64,000 nt of DNA from NCBI GenBank assembly GCA_036877525.1, contig JAZGTH010000015.1, positions 9,868,501-9,932,500 of the forward strand. The letters run 5' to 3'. Position 1 is the stretch's first letter, and each line of letters starts with the position of its first letter. The notes beneath the pieces are model-generated. The model ran no database searches and was not told where the DNA came from. It worked only from the letters and a program-made list of their open reading frames with translations. The translations under genes and the position numbers were made by a program. Source of the DNA: Chromobotia macracanthus. Its lineage: Eukaryota > Chordata > Actinopteri > Cypriniformes > Botiidae. Shown in pieces: positions 1 to 12,963 of the stretch.

Positions 1-2799
1 ATTTTTAAGAGAGTATTCTTTATGAAGAAATTCTTAGCACTAACCCCTTCAAAACCCTTTTCCAGGACATGATGTCATAACCAAGCAAACTCCGATTGGT
101 GGATGAATCAAGTCTGGACTGTACAGTACAAATATTCTCAACCACGCATGCCTGTCAAACACATTTGCATTGCCCTTGGTTACAGTGGAGCCAATACAAT
201 GTCACAGCAAATAAAAATAAATTTCCAAACAAAAATATAAAAAGTCCAAACAAAAGGTTGTTAAAAAAGTTAAACAGCATTACTATCTTCTGCATTTAGA
301 ATGATGAGATGGGATTGTATGATTATGGCTGTGATGTGACATGGAGGACCCTGTTTAGATGAGTGTTTCACAACAAGCAAGACAGCAATCACTGGGGACA
401 GGTTGAAGTACACGTTATCTAGCAGCAACACTAAAGTAAATTTCCACCCATATACCTCAAACATTATTGTTGGTGCACAGCTGTAGCTTGTGGAATAAGG
501 GTAAGCTAAGTAAAGCATGTAGTGGTGTATCACAGGAGCTGACCTGCTTTCACACAAACACACATGTACACACACCCTGATCTCTGCTCAGCTGTGATCA
601 AGTGAGGAGAGCTGCCCTTTTATCCATCGAGCTGTCTGTCAAGTAATGCCTCACATCATGGTGCCTACAGCTACCTAATGCTACTCTGAGTCTAAGCTCC
701 TGAGGGAAAAAAAGAGAGCTAGAGATACAGTGTTCTAGATCACCTGCAGAATTGGTGGTATCCAGTAGTGAAGATGTCCAGTCCTGCAGGGTGTGTATAC
801 ATGTGCCTGCCCTGAGTGAATTATGCAGTATAACAGGCTAGTAAATATGAGAACCGCACTGAATATTCAGATAGATTTAGAGATCCAGGCACAGTGCTAC
901 ACAGTATGCATAAACACAAATGTCAAATAAGCAAGATGTCTGAATACTCAGTATTAATGATTGAGTAGACAAACAAAACCCACATAACATACTGCTAACA
1001 TCTAACATCTGATTCTTAAGTGTGCAACCAGAGGACTTTGTTCTATCCCATAATGCCACAGGAGCTGAGGAGCCATCAGATTTAAAAATGTGAAAACACT
1101 AAAATGACAGAGAAGTGTAAGCTAGGCAGCTCACATGCAAGTATCAGTGATACCTAGAAAGTTGTTCCCCATAATTACACTGAAATTCATGAGGTCTAAG
1201 TTGTTAGTATGCCATAGGACAAACCACAGGGTCATAGGAGAATGCCAGCATGGGGAATATAGAGTTGAAAAAATGTGTTTACCTACAGCACAGTTAAGAA
1301 GTATATTTAGAAATGAATTAAGTGCATACTATGAAAGTACAGGAATATAATTCATATAATGCAAGTCACTGTCTCTCTCTCACTTACCAAGTATAGCCCC
1401 ATTCATTAACCTACATTTATTGCATTAGTTATTGGTCAAATTTAAAATGAATGACAGAGAACCTGTAGCTATACCAAAAACAAATGATACACACACACAT
1501 AGGATATAATACATCAATATTTTGTCGTTGTCAGTGTAAAAATTATAACTATACTTTTCTCTCATGTATAGAAACACAAACAAACAGCCACACAGGATTT
1601 GAAGCAGCAGCTGACCAGCCCTTAACACAGTATATGTGATTTAATTTCCCAGCCAAATATTGACTATCACTGACAATTTGACTAACAATATCCAACCTTG
1701 TACTGTCTATTTCACAATGTGCACATTTTGCCATCATATTATGTGATACAGTGAAAACAGAGGAGGGGAGGGGTCTAGCCTTTGGTGAGTGTTTGTTTGG
1801 CAATAGGAGTAACATATCTACTGCCTAGTTAGTATGCAAACACTTCAGTGGGCATTCACAGAGAACGCATTCTTGTTGTTAAAAAAAGCTTTAAAAAGTT
1901 ACTAATTTCATATGAAACGTGTTTATAAGGGCTGATCTTTTTTTAAACATACCATGTATGGTACAAACAGCAAGGGTTGAAGACATCCATCTAGTGCAAA
2001 AGATCAGATGGACACAGGAACACTTTCAGTGTGAACGGCCCCTTATAACTACATACATTATTCACTATTTATCTGGTCACCATAGTAACAATGAGTTGCA
2101 TACAGTACAGCCCAGACTCTCACTACAGTGTCATGGTCATTATGGTACTACTCTTCAGTCACATTTTTCAGTCATTTATCAATAACATAACTTTAATTGA
2201 TCATTATCTTCAATAATCAATTGATAGGAGCAGGAACACAGTAGCTACTGGTCTCTGTTTTTTCTTGTTTGTTTTTTTTTGCTAACTGAGAGAACATACA
2301 GAGAGATAAACAGAGATTAAAAAATACCTACAAAAGGAAACTGTCAGAGGTACATTGTTTAAATTGCCTAATCAATGATGCTGTGTAAACAAGAGTCTCA
2401 AAAAAAATAAGAGAATAAGATAAGATCAGCCATTAGGGATGGAAGGATTGATGGACAGACGGACAGACAGAATCAAAAGGACAGAAATAACGAGGGAACA
2501 ATATAAGACAAGGACAAATAAGAAAAATGTTCTGAAATGTATTTAGGTAGTATTACAGTAAAGGTGAAAAACATTCACTTTAAATTAGAAGATCGATAGA
2601 AAAATGAATGTATGGATGGATTATGGATGGATGGAAAAAAACAGATATTAGACTTTGTTCCTTGTTTTTTCTTCACAGGCACTATGTTTTCACAGTCATA
2701 GGAGGAGTCAAAATTCAAAAATGTCTCCAGAGTCTAGAATGCTACAAAGCTAAAACATTTAAAACTATTTCTACCACTTCCTCCAAGTATATCAAACTC

Positions 2800-2883
<84 letters not shown>

Positions 2884-3875
2884 CATATATATAGGTATAT
2901 ATTTGTTTGTACATATATATTATGTATAGATAAATGATATGATGGCAATGAAAACTGAATACAATGCAATAAAATATGTCAATTCACAGTTTAACATGAT
3001 ACATTCTCAAAAACATAGTATATAGAGATAATATTTTTGTTTTTAAGAAAAAGCTACATGGGAATTTTAAGTCTGTTCTGTACATGCAGTCACAGAATTG
3101 TGTGTTAGCATCTTCAGATTCAATAGGGGTCAATGACAGATCAAGTGTACTCATGGCACGCAATAGTAATTCAATCATTCTACACCCATCTTTCTGGCCC
3201 CCGCTGTGCTTCTAATGCTGAGAGGGGTGATCTTTCCACTGACGCACCCGTATTCCCAGCATTGCAAGAAACGCTGAGCAAGGGGATTAAGCGGCTGTGT
3301 ACGATTCGGTTTACACAACACGCAATTCAATACCTGAGCTTGTTAGTTCTTAACTCATGTGACGACGTGGGTTTTTGAAGTGTGTTAAAGCCCTAAATTT
3401 CATTGCAAATGATAAAGAACCTTCCCTAGGGGGTCTTGTAAAAGGAACAATACATAAAAGGGAGACAAACATCACTTATTTCCACGTGAAGTGTTGTATC
3501 AAATAAAGGGCAGTCGATCTGTTAGTCTGTGACGACATGTACAAGCCCTCTGTGCTGCCAAGATTAAAAGTGTAATTGTCAATTCCTGTGATGAGTAACT
3601 GCATCCAGATTGCTACAAAATCTACAGCATGTCTACTTTTTGCTAAACCATTTCAAAGCTACATTCAACTACAACACGGGCAAATAAGCGGTGCCTGACG
3701 TCAAATAGATACTTGAATACTAAATCTCTTTACAGATGATTGACATTAATTATTTTGCCAAAACTAATGAAGTTTTAGGCTGGCTGAAGCTGTCAGGTAA
3801 AAACTATTATTATTGTGTTGTCCTCAACTCCTCATCAACATAATGTTTGTGCTGACGAGAGCCAGCTACTTGTGC
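1..3875. other. Sequence downstream of grin2d, no gene seen
   Basis: AT-rich non-coding sequence. All open frames are short and lack recognisable domains. It holds one long (AT)n microsatellite and otherwise nothing I recognise. Confidence 0.6.
2802..2894. repeat. (AT)n microsatellite
   Basis: Near-perfect AT dinucleotide run with one short interruption around 2837-2845 (taaatacata). It generates spurious Tyr-Ile open frames on both strands. Confidence 0.97.
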
Positions 3876-5246
3876 TTTATTACATGCAACCATGGAAGTA
3901 GTCTTGACTTGATAATGCGCAGTCAGTGATGACGGCGGCCTTATTTTAAACAAGTGTGTTAAAGCTGAACAGAAACAAGGGCAGCTGTCAGTTCGAGATC
4001 AAATATGTAATGATTAAGAGACAAATAACCAAGCAAGCACGATCCATGCAGGGTCCACCATTCATAATCATTAAAATACAATTTTAATATTATGTAGCCA
4101 TCTAGTGCCAATCATAAATATTGCAACCTATCATCGTTTGATGAAAGAGAAGTATTGCTTGTATGCAAAGCAGCACTGTCCCATTGGGCAGTACTGTGGA
4201 TCTAGTTGTGATAATTTGATAATTCTGCTATTAAAAAATAACTCTGTAAAAATTTTCATCACATCTATAATCCCACTATTTAACATCAGACACAGCTAGT
4301 TTACCCTTTTGTTAAAAGACAACCACAGTGAGAGCAATAAATAGCATAAAAGAAAACCTGAAGGAAAAAATGATGAAAAAATTGCTACATTTTTGTTTTG
4401 TTTGGGTTCTTATTGTTTTTCTTTTGAAGTGTGTCTCTTTAGAATATAACGTCATCTCTATTTGATGTCAAAGTGACACCATGGCATTAAAGTTCTGATA
4501 GGACAACAGAAAAACTGATGAATGTTGGTTCTGATTGGCTGAAGCTTTCTGTAGAAATACAGGCAAAGTCACACAGTTTAGTCTTGTTTACTTTGAGGTC
4601 AAATTTCAATTTTCCAGCATGGCATTGAAAGACGAACCCAAACCAGTACTTATGGCATAACATCACTGCTGCCAAGTGCCAAAAAAGAGAGGATAAAACA
4701 AGAGATTTTTGTTTCTATGTGCATCAGGTTGTCATGGAGACACTTTATCAGTCATTGGGTTCATGCTGATCATCTGAGCCTTTCGAAGACTGCTTTCAGA
4801 TTGACTGTAGATTAATTCCAAGTCATCTGCAAATAAACTGAATAGCCAGTTTGAGCAACAGCAGTATTTGATGCCTGCAATCTCATGTTGTATGTGGATG
4901 ATGCAAAAAGTGTCTTTTCCTAGTTTGAGGGAGTGTATGTGTAAACATGACATCATTACTCACAGAAAATTCCAGAAATATCCTATCCACTGCTCTCATT
5001 AGAGGAGAGAAGCACAGAGGACATCATAATACTCAGCTCAGACCGAAGATGGAGCACGGCTGGAGTATCTGTTGTGACCGTGGCAGAACTTGTTGAGCCA
5101 TTCCCTGCTTTAACTGTTGTTTCTTTGCTGCTCTGGTCAACATTGTGGACGTTTTCCCCGTTTTGGTGCAGCGCATGTATGTGCGTCACACTCCAGCTGC
5201 GCTTCACAGTAGAGCTCACACACACGCGCAGCAGTGAAGCCCCGTG
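3876..5246 (-). other. grin2d: Probable grin2d 3'UTR and nearby 3' flank
   Basis: Sequence following the stop codon. The first AATAAA on the minus strand is at 3876-3881, giving a 3'UTR of about 1.37 kb; an ATTAAA variant lies at 4083-4088. No other gene or clear repeat is seen here. The end point is a guess from the hexamer only; a longer 3'UTR is possible. Confidence 0.35.
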
Positions 5247-8200
5247 TCATACCTCACTCTCAAGGCTGGAGAAATGAGCAGAACCACGGCGTGAGCACAG
5301 GCTCTTGGCTTTGAGTGGCAGGTGGGGGGAATAGAAACGCCTTGGCTGGGGCACAGACCGAAGTCTCTGGTACTGAAGTTTAGCACTGGCGGTGGCTGCC
5401 TGGGAGGAGCCTGATGCTCCTCCTGGGGAGAGCACAGGTGGAGGGGACATAGATGCAGAAGATGGAGGTGGAGGAATTGGCATGGATAAAGAGTTGGGAA
5501 CAGAAGGTACCTGTAATGAGGGCGGAGAGGGTGATGGCTGGGATATATGTTCTGAGAGCTGGGCTTGCTGAGAGCTTAGGTTGGACTGGCTTCCAGATTT
5601 GGATTTGTCAGGTTTAGGAGGTGGTTTGGATCGAGAGCCTCCACTGAAGCTGTGGCAGTGGGGAAGAAGATCCTCGTGACTGTGAGACTGAGAACTGCTG
5701 GGCTTAGGGTGTATGTGTGGCCTACCATGCCCATACTGTGTACATGTACATGATGCTATGTCCTGCATTCTGTCTCGAGACCTGTGACCCTTGCTCTTTG
5801 ACCCACTGCGTCCACGCTTCTCACCCTTCATCTGTAGTTTGTCCACTGACCAGTAGCGTCGTGGGGGTGGGAGAGAAGTAGGAGGAGGTGGCCACTGTGA
5901 CCCCAGCCCCCCACTTCCTCCTCCAGACCCCCATCCACCCCCTGGACCTGAACCCCAGAAATCACCTCCTACACCCCACCCCTCAGCTCGACCTATAATG
6001 GAGTCATCACGACTGTTGACACTTCCACCTTTTTCTCGGGCAGGGTAAGTCCCAAAAAACCAGCCTCCACCCCCTATTCCACTAGCTCCACCCATTCCAT
6101 TTCCTTCCCAGTATCTCTCAAAATTACCAAACTCTCCTGAGGAACCTTCGTCAGAAAAGCTTTCCTCTGCCCTTATTCTGTCCCGCTCAGACTCTGATAC
6201 CGCCCCTCTCCCCCGTGCCCTTCGCACTCTCTCTATTTTCTCCCTCTCTTGTTCCCGCTCTCTCGCCTCTTCGTCCTCCTCATCCTCAGAGTCCCACTCA
6301 TGGAAGGACAGGCCTTCTCTGGTGTTTACTCGTTCCCTTTCATAGCGGAGGAGCAGTGGCCTTCGTTCTCCTACTCTTCCTCCAGCCTCTCTTTCTATCC
6401 CACTACTCCTCCTCCTTTTAGATGAGGAGAGAAAAGTTTGCAAAGAGGAGGGTGGGGAAGGTCCAGAAGCTTCTGTGCCCCCTGCTTCTCCACCACTAAC
6501 CCAGAATTTGACTGATGAGGGGAGCTTGTTGAGGTTAGGATAACGTTTGCTGGATGGCCGATGTCGTGAATGGAAAGTTTTGTGTCTCCTCTCTCTACCT
6601 ACCCTACTCTCTTCCTCTCTTTCATCCCCCTCATCTTCACCTCCCTCTCTCCTGCCTCTTTCTCTCTCTCCCTCCCAAGCAGAGAGGCTGGTTTTGTCAA
6701 CAAATGCACCACGAAACTGAGTGGAAACGGAGTATTCTCCTTCTCTATCCCCATCCCCCTCTCCATCTCTGTCTGCCTCAACATCACCATCCTCTGGCTC
6801 TGATCGCTTGCCAGATGACACCTTCTTCTTTTTTTTAATTTTCATTGCCTTCTTTTTCTTCCTTTTTACCTTGCGACGTTTCCTTTCCCTTTCTCTCTCC
6901 CTTTCACGCTCCTCTCTCTTTTTCCGCTTTTTGCTTTTCTTCTTTTTCTTTTTCTCTTTTTCCCTCTCTTTCCTACGCTTCTTCTCTCTTTTTCTTTCAG
7001 TTTCTTCTTGGGCTGCACTACCCCTGTCCCTATCCTTTTCTGCCCATCCTGCCCACCACTCCTGAAGCTGTGCTAGCTGGCTGCCACCTCTCTCTCTCTC
7101 CCTGTCCTTTTTTTGATCCCTGTCCCCAAAAGTGCCCCATGGTTTGCGTGGAGGTATGGGAGGAGGAGGGCCATGTGTGAGAGATCTGGGGGAGAGAATG
7201 GATCGCTCTCGATCCCTGATTCTGTTATGGCCCTGCAAAAGACTGGACTCCTCGGTCAACTCGTCCAAGTCCTCCTCATCCTCTTCCTCAGCCTCTCTGT
7301 CTCGGGTGCTGCGAGATGAAGCTGTAGATGTGGATGATGGAGAGGTGGACCGTGAGGATGTGGCTGATGATGTGGTTGAAGAGCTGGAGGTAGATGAAGA
7401 GGAAGATGTGGAGGTGTAGGGGAGTGAGGGAGAGGGAGATGGAGGAGTATAGGTTGGGGAGATTGTGACAGACACAGGGATAGGGAGAGAAGGTGAGGGT
7501 CTTGGCCTTCGACTCGCTTCCCTACCTCCACCTCTTCGACCCAGTGGCAGGATGTTTTCGTACAATGGACCACCAGGTTCTTTGGGCTTTTTTGGATGCC
7601 GTTTCCTCCAGAAGGATGAAGGGAGAGGGGGAGAGGGGTGCTGCAGTGGGGGGTTAGGTGTCAGTGGGGCTGGGGCCTGGCTTTTAGGGGGTAGCCTGGG
7701 TGTCCCCAGAGATTTAACCCCTCTACCCTGACCCCCTCCACCAGTACCCACTCCCACCTTCTTCCCCATACCATGGTCCATGCCCTTTTCCTGATAGAAA
7801 GCCACACTAGCTGGTGGAGGTGGTTGGTGAGCTCTGGGGACTGCTTTTGGAGTTTGAGAGCCTGCCTGTTGGTCCACACACGGCCCAAGTCCCTCAGGGT
7901 CAATAGGTCCATAGTAGCGCTTATATCCATCCAGTCCACTGCCTGTACCTCCACCACTTGCCCAGGTAGGTGCCATCTTTTGGGGTAAGGGCCCTGTTTC
8001 TGACAGGGCTCCTCTCACACCCATGGAGGTAGTGGCACCAGCAGTTTTGGGAAGTCTCCAACGGTCCACAACTGCAAGCCTGCGATCTGGCCGGGGTAAG
8101 AAAGTAGTGCATGGTAATGGAGCTCCCATAAGTTGAGTATTTGAGGGACCCAATGTGGCTCCAGAATGAACGATTGTGGGAGGGGATCCAGGAAGAGGTG

Positions 8201-8402
8201 TTTTGTAAGACTGAGGAGGCTGAGGCTGCTGTGGTTGTTGCTGCTGTTGCACCAAGGCAATGGCTGGATTGGAAACAGCTGAAGTGACCACATGTGATGA
8301 AGAAGCAGCAGGAATCATAGCAGTGTGATGATGGGCAGAAACTGTGACTTTGGCCCCACCTTGTGCGGTTTCATCCTCAAAAATGCAGCAGCTATACATT
8401 CC
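5247..8402 (-). CDS. grin2d: grin2d exon 14 (giant C-terminal cytoplasmic tail, stop at 5247)
   Basis: 1051 codons (residues 896-1946) plus TGA. It begins GMYSCC as in GluN2D. Order along the tail: a Q/P-rich patch near 947, RYYGPI near 1055, a Ser/Thr run with an acidic stretch (about plus 7250-7440), a PPPPIPPRK proline motif (about 7150), a Lys/Arg/Glu block (about residues 1361-1422, plus 6822-7002), RE/ED-rich segments, a Gly/Trp-rich segment (about 5900-6110), RYWSVDKL near 1740, a His/Ser-rich part, and the end SLESEV with PDZ ligand ESEV that would bind PSD-95-type scaffolds. The coding strand is strongly purine-rich and repeat-like. An internal intron is possible but none is needed, since the frame is open for 3153 nt and both ends match the family. 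Confidence 0.9.
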   Translation of the reverse strand, partial: GMYSCCIFEDETAQGGAKVTVSAHHHTAMIPAASSSHVVTSAVSNPAIALVQQQQQPQQPQPPQSYKTPLPGSPPTIVHSGATLGPSNTQLMGAPLPCTTFLPRPDRRLAVVDRWRLPKTAGATTSMGVRGALSETGPLPQKMAPTWASGGGTGSGLDGYKRYYGPIDPEGLGPCVDQQAGSQTPKAVPRAHQPPPPASVAFYQEKGMDHGMGKKVGVGTGGGGQGRGVKSLGTPRLPPKSQAPAPLTPNPPLQHPSPPLPSSFWRKRHPKKPKEPGGPLYENILPLGRRGGGREASRRPRPSPSLPIPVSVTISPTYTPPSPSPSLPYTSTSSSSSTSSSSTTSSATSSRSTSPSSTSTASSRSTRDREAEEEDEEDLDELTEESSLLQGHNRIRDRERSILSPRSLTHGPPPPIPPRKPWGTFGDRDQKKDRERERGGSQLAQLQEWWAGWAEKDRDRGSAAQEETERKREKKRRKEREKEKKKKKKSKKRKKREERERERERERKRRKVKRKKKKAMKIKKKKKVSSGKRSEPEDGDVEADRDGEGDGDREGEYSVSTQFRGAFVDKTSLSAWEGERERGRREGGEDEGDEREEESRVGRERRHKTFHSRHRPSSKRYPNLNKLPSSVKFWVSGGEAGGTEASGPSPPSSLQTFLSSSKRRRSSGIEREAGGRVGERRPLLLRYERERVNTREGLSFHEWDSEDEEDEEAREREQEREKIERVRRARGRGAVSESERDRIRAEESFSDEGSSGEFGNFERYWEGNGMGGASGIGGGGWFFGTYPAREKGGSVNSRDDSIIGRAEGWGVGGDFWGSGPGGGWGSGGGSGGLGSQWPPPPTSLPPPRRYWSVDKLQMKGEKRGRSGSKSKGHRSRDRMQDIASCTCTQYGHGRPHIHPKPSSSQSHSHEDLLPHCHSFSGGSRSKPPPKPDKSKSGSQSNLSSQQAQLSEHISQPSPSPPSLQVPSVPNSLSMPIPPPPSSASMSPPPVLSPGGASGSSQAATASAKLQYQRLRSVPQPRRFYSPHLPLKAKSLCSRRGSAHFSSLESEV

Positions 8403-11400
8403 CTAAGTGTACATGGAAAAGAATTAGATAGAGAATTAGAAGACAATTAGATAAAAGAGAATAAAAAAGATGTCAAATAAACTGGAGAAACAGGTATTTG
8501 TTCATGAAATAAACCACAAGACAAATCAGTTCAATGAAATTGTTCACCCAAAAAATAAATCTCATATCATTCTCACACCATATCGATCTCTAAATACACT
8601 TAAAATAGTAATAGCTCTAGAAAGGCATTTATTAACCCACTGGAGACGTATGTTTACTTTTATGATGGATGCACTTTTTGGAGCTTCAAAATCTCAAATC
8701 TCGGGTACAATTCACTACCATGTGAAAGCTGGGATAAGCCAAGGATTTTATTTAATATAACTCTGATTCTGTTCAGCTGAAAGAAGAAAGTCATACACAC
8801 CCAGGATGCCTTGAGGATAAATAATTTATGGGCAAATTTTCATTTTTGGGTGAACTATTTCTTTAATTTGCATAAACATAACTTTCAGCCCATCTATAAT
8901 AATAACGTTACCAGCCTTCTCATTCTACCTAAACTCAACCATGTCTTTAACCATGTAACTAATTGTACATCCTTCTCTCATTCTCTCACCCTGCTGAAGG
9001 CGAGTAGAAAGTCCAGGTTGCCGGACTGGCCCATCTTGCTCATGCAGTGCCGCAGCCTCCAGTACACCAGGTGCTCCCAAGCGAAGACCAGCAGACTGAG
9101 ACCCATGGCCACTAGCAGCATGTAAAACACACCTGCCATGTTGTCTATGTCTAGTTTGGAGCTCATCACTTCAATTTTATCATTATGACAGATCCCTGAG
9201 AGCCAGAGACGCTCTAGCATTTCAATCTCATCTAGAAATAAAAGGAGAGATAAAACAAGGCATTTAACATTACTCACTTGATCACTTAATAAGTGATAAG
9301 ACAACTTTACATGGCACAGATGTGTCAATAAAACATGCATGAATACAGTATGGTAGTGACTTTCCCAGATGCTAAACCTAAATTATATCTGTTGTAAAAC
9401 ATTGTTCAGTGTTCAAGACACAGTGTTCAAATTGGGAAACAAAAACATTTGCCAAGGTACTCTCCTTGTTCGCATTATACACACAATACACATATACACT
9501 ACCGGTCAAAAGTTTAGGGTCACTCAGTCATTATTATTATTTTTTGCACATTTTAGGATAATAGTAAACTTATCCAAACTATTAAACACGACAAATGGAA
9601 CCTTGGGAATTATATTAAGAAATCTAAAAAAAACACTTCTAAAAAATCTAACCTGGGATGCTTTTTAATCAGTACTGAAGGAGTTTCTATGTACTCTATG
9701 CTGGGCTTTTATTGGCTGCTTTTTCTCATTATTCAGTCCAAGGCATTAATTTCAAAAACATTAACATTTTGCAATGAAAGAAATTAATATGTTGGCACAA
9801 TTAATTATATTAAATATATGTTATTAAATATAGTAATTGAATAAAATGTATCATGTAATTCCTTAAAACATGCAATACACCAGTTTTCTATAAAAATGAA
9901 AACTAAATGCACAAAAAAGCTATATGCATGGGCAAATATTCAAAATCATAATGACTTTTCTCCAGAGGTGATTGCAATCTCCAAAAATTAAATAAAGTTA
10001 ATAAATTCATTTATTCAAGACTATGATTGGTTTAAAATGTCTGTCAGATGCCCCTTCACATCTCAATGGCTGGTTCTCGTCCATATTAAGCTATTGTACA
10101 TTATGGATAAAATGAAAGCTAATAGTCAGAACTATAGCTATTGAGACCAACTGTCTTTGTCTATTAAGAATAACAGGGCAGACTGACAGAGCAGAGACAG
10201 TATGCAAGAATAATTCCTGCTACTTTGAACAGCGAAGCACAGAACTGCAGGTGCTCTGTACAGTACTTCCACTTTATGCTTTGCTAAGTCAGTTGCTATT
10301 TTTAAATCTTTGAGTTTTAGATTGAATATATTACAGGTGAGAGGTCAAGAAAAGAGAACGCAATGGAGTGCTTTCATTATTAGATGTCATTGTGAGAAAA
10401 AGGAACGCTGCTGTCAAGGTGACTAGTCAGTTTAGAAGCTGATCAAAGGGGGCAGTCTTTATTAATTCTAAAAGACTGAAAACCAGGCAGCCTGAGAAGA
10501 CGAGAGGCCCGTAGGCTAGCACAGTCTAGGTTTTTCCACAGAGTAAATGAGAAGAAAAAGTTCTTTGTCTTTTCACTGCTGCATTGTGTCATGGGAAATG
10601 AGAGGATGTGGAGAAAAAAATAAAAAGCTGATGAAAAGGAAAAGAGTGACTTTGTCATTGTGACAAATAGCAGAAGCATCCCTTATATTCAAAGAAATGA
10701 GAAGGTAAAAAACAGGGATAAAGACAGATGCTGAAAGGGAATAAAGGATAAGAATTAGGACAGTTTGTGTGCATTGTGTGTGTGTGCATGTGTGAGGTGA
10801 AAGATTGGAACATGAAAGACAGAAAATGAAATAAGATAGAAGCAACGGAGTGATAGGCAGAGGGTGGAAAAACAAGAGGACAGAGAGGAAAGAGAAAGGG
10901 TGAAAGGGTGAGATCATAATCATTTAATTGTGCTGGAAGATGGTCAGGCCAGCTGCAAACTCAAGAGAAAAGCAGAATCACACCTTCCATCTACAGAAAG
11001 ACAAGCTTGTCAATTACCTCAGGCCCAACTAGACTGAGGGATGTACTGCTGCATTTACCTCCTTTTACAGGGGACTGGAAAACAGCACACCTTATCTCGG
11101 CATGGGTCATCGTAAACCAGTGACACATAATTCACTGCAGGCTGGGCATACATTTAACTCTGCATATGCAACATAATAAAAGCACATCATAACCCATCAC
11201 GCAGTCAATGACAGCTCACAATGGCTGAGTTATGGCGCCTGTCTGTTATGCAATCAAAACAAACTATACCGCAAGCGCAACCTGCAGGCATTAATCACAA
11301 TGTAGATGAGATGCTGTGGACACGTCACATAAAACATTTCACAAAAGAAGCAGCAGTGAAGCGGGACGGAGAATCGCGGTGCTGAATCCCACGTGGGACC

Positions 11401-12881
11401 TGAACAGATAACAGCACAAGCTTGGCTAGGAACTGAGTGCTGCCTCGCTTCGTCGCTGTCCATTCACCTCCTTCACTGACTCGTGGCTTTGGCAAACCAC
11501 TTTACTCACCACTGCCAAACTCAGCAGGCGTATCATACTGAGAGCGTATACATGCACACAAATACATGTATATGCTGACACACAGTTGCATGTAAATTCA
11601 TAAATAAACAACCACCCTCATACATACATACATACATAAACAAATATAAATCCTCAGATATAAATATAAAAAAGAGCACATTATAACCCACATGCAGACA
11701 TACTTTCACACCTCTGCTCCTGCCATAACAGCTTCTGTTTGGCAATGGGACTGTGGGTTGGCACAGTTAAGTGAGCACATTTTAACAGCTAATGCTTTAG
11801 CAAGGTCTTTAAACTCAGGCAGACAGCCAGTCGGTGCCATCTGCGTGACCTCCAACACTGTTCCCTGTGCAGCCCCCTCTGATCCCACTCTGACCTAAAC
11901 CACTATCACGCTAAAGCAAACACTGCTCCTGGATCATCCTTAAAGGTCAGCACCTTTATAAACAGATCGGAAGTGCAGAGGCATCCCTGAGCTCTGTAAT
12001 GAGTTGTTGGAATGGTTAGGTTAAAGGACACCTATTCTAGAAATTCACTGTGAGAGAAAGCTGTTGGCCCTGAGATAAAATAACACAGTGCTTTTAGCAG
12101 GAAAGAAGTGCTTTTACATGGCGCTGACCAATAAGGTTACCTGCAGTGTTTTAAAGACATGAAAAGGCTGCAGATGGGCAAGTGGCTGCCTGCAGTTTAT
12201 AAAAGCTCTGAAGAAACCTAAAAGTACAATTTGTAATTGTAGCAACTGACTCACTAGTAGTGGTTGTACAACAAAAAGTACATCAAACAATTCTACATGT
12301 CCATAGTGTCTTCCCACACTCTCAGACTTCAGAGTTAATTTCTTGAACTGAATTGGCACAGTTTAATTAATTAAGAATAGTGTTATTAAAGTCATGTATA
12401 ATTGGCTAATGCACTCTCAACTGAATATGCTAATACAGAACAAGCCACCTTTGTAACTTCACAAGCCAGTAAATAAACTTTTGACATTGGGTATCATTCT
12501 CATTCTAATGTTGATGAAGCAAAATTATTCTAGTCTAGGAAGCATGCGCCAGCAGTCAGTAATTAGCATACTGTAATATGTGCCTCCCTATAAGGGCTTT
12601 CCACACAACCTCATCTGCACAGGCACACACGTGTCGAATAAGAGTGTGTGTGCAAAAAGATCTTTAAAGAAAGCAATGTCTGCCATTTTTAAAAACGAAC
12701 TGAAACACAAAAAACCTTTTATATATGCCTAGACTACACATTCTTTGCACATAATTTGTTACTTTAAAATAAGTAAGACTTATTGGAGTGTCACTTATTG
12801 GAGTTATTCAATTTCTAACAAGAATATACATAAAACAGCAACTTCCACATTTTGAGGCCACCAGAAATCTTTACCAATTTC

Positions 12882-12963
<82 letters not shown>

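Noticed and set aside
2742..2969. Tyr/Ile repeat protein frames
   Set aside because: Pure translation of the (AT)n microsatellite.
6215..7731. Several plus-strand open frames of 68-114 codons opposite grin2d exon 14
   Set aside because: They are antisense shadows of the purine-rich coding strand (Ser/Phe/Leu/Pro repeats) with no promoter, splice sites or domains.
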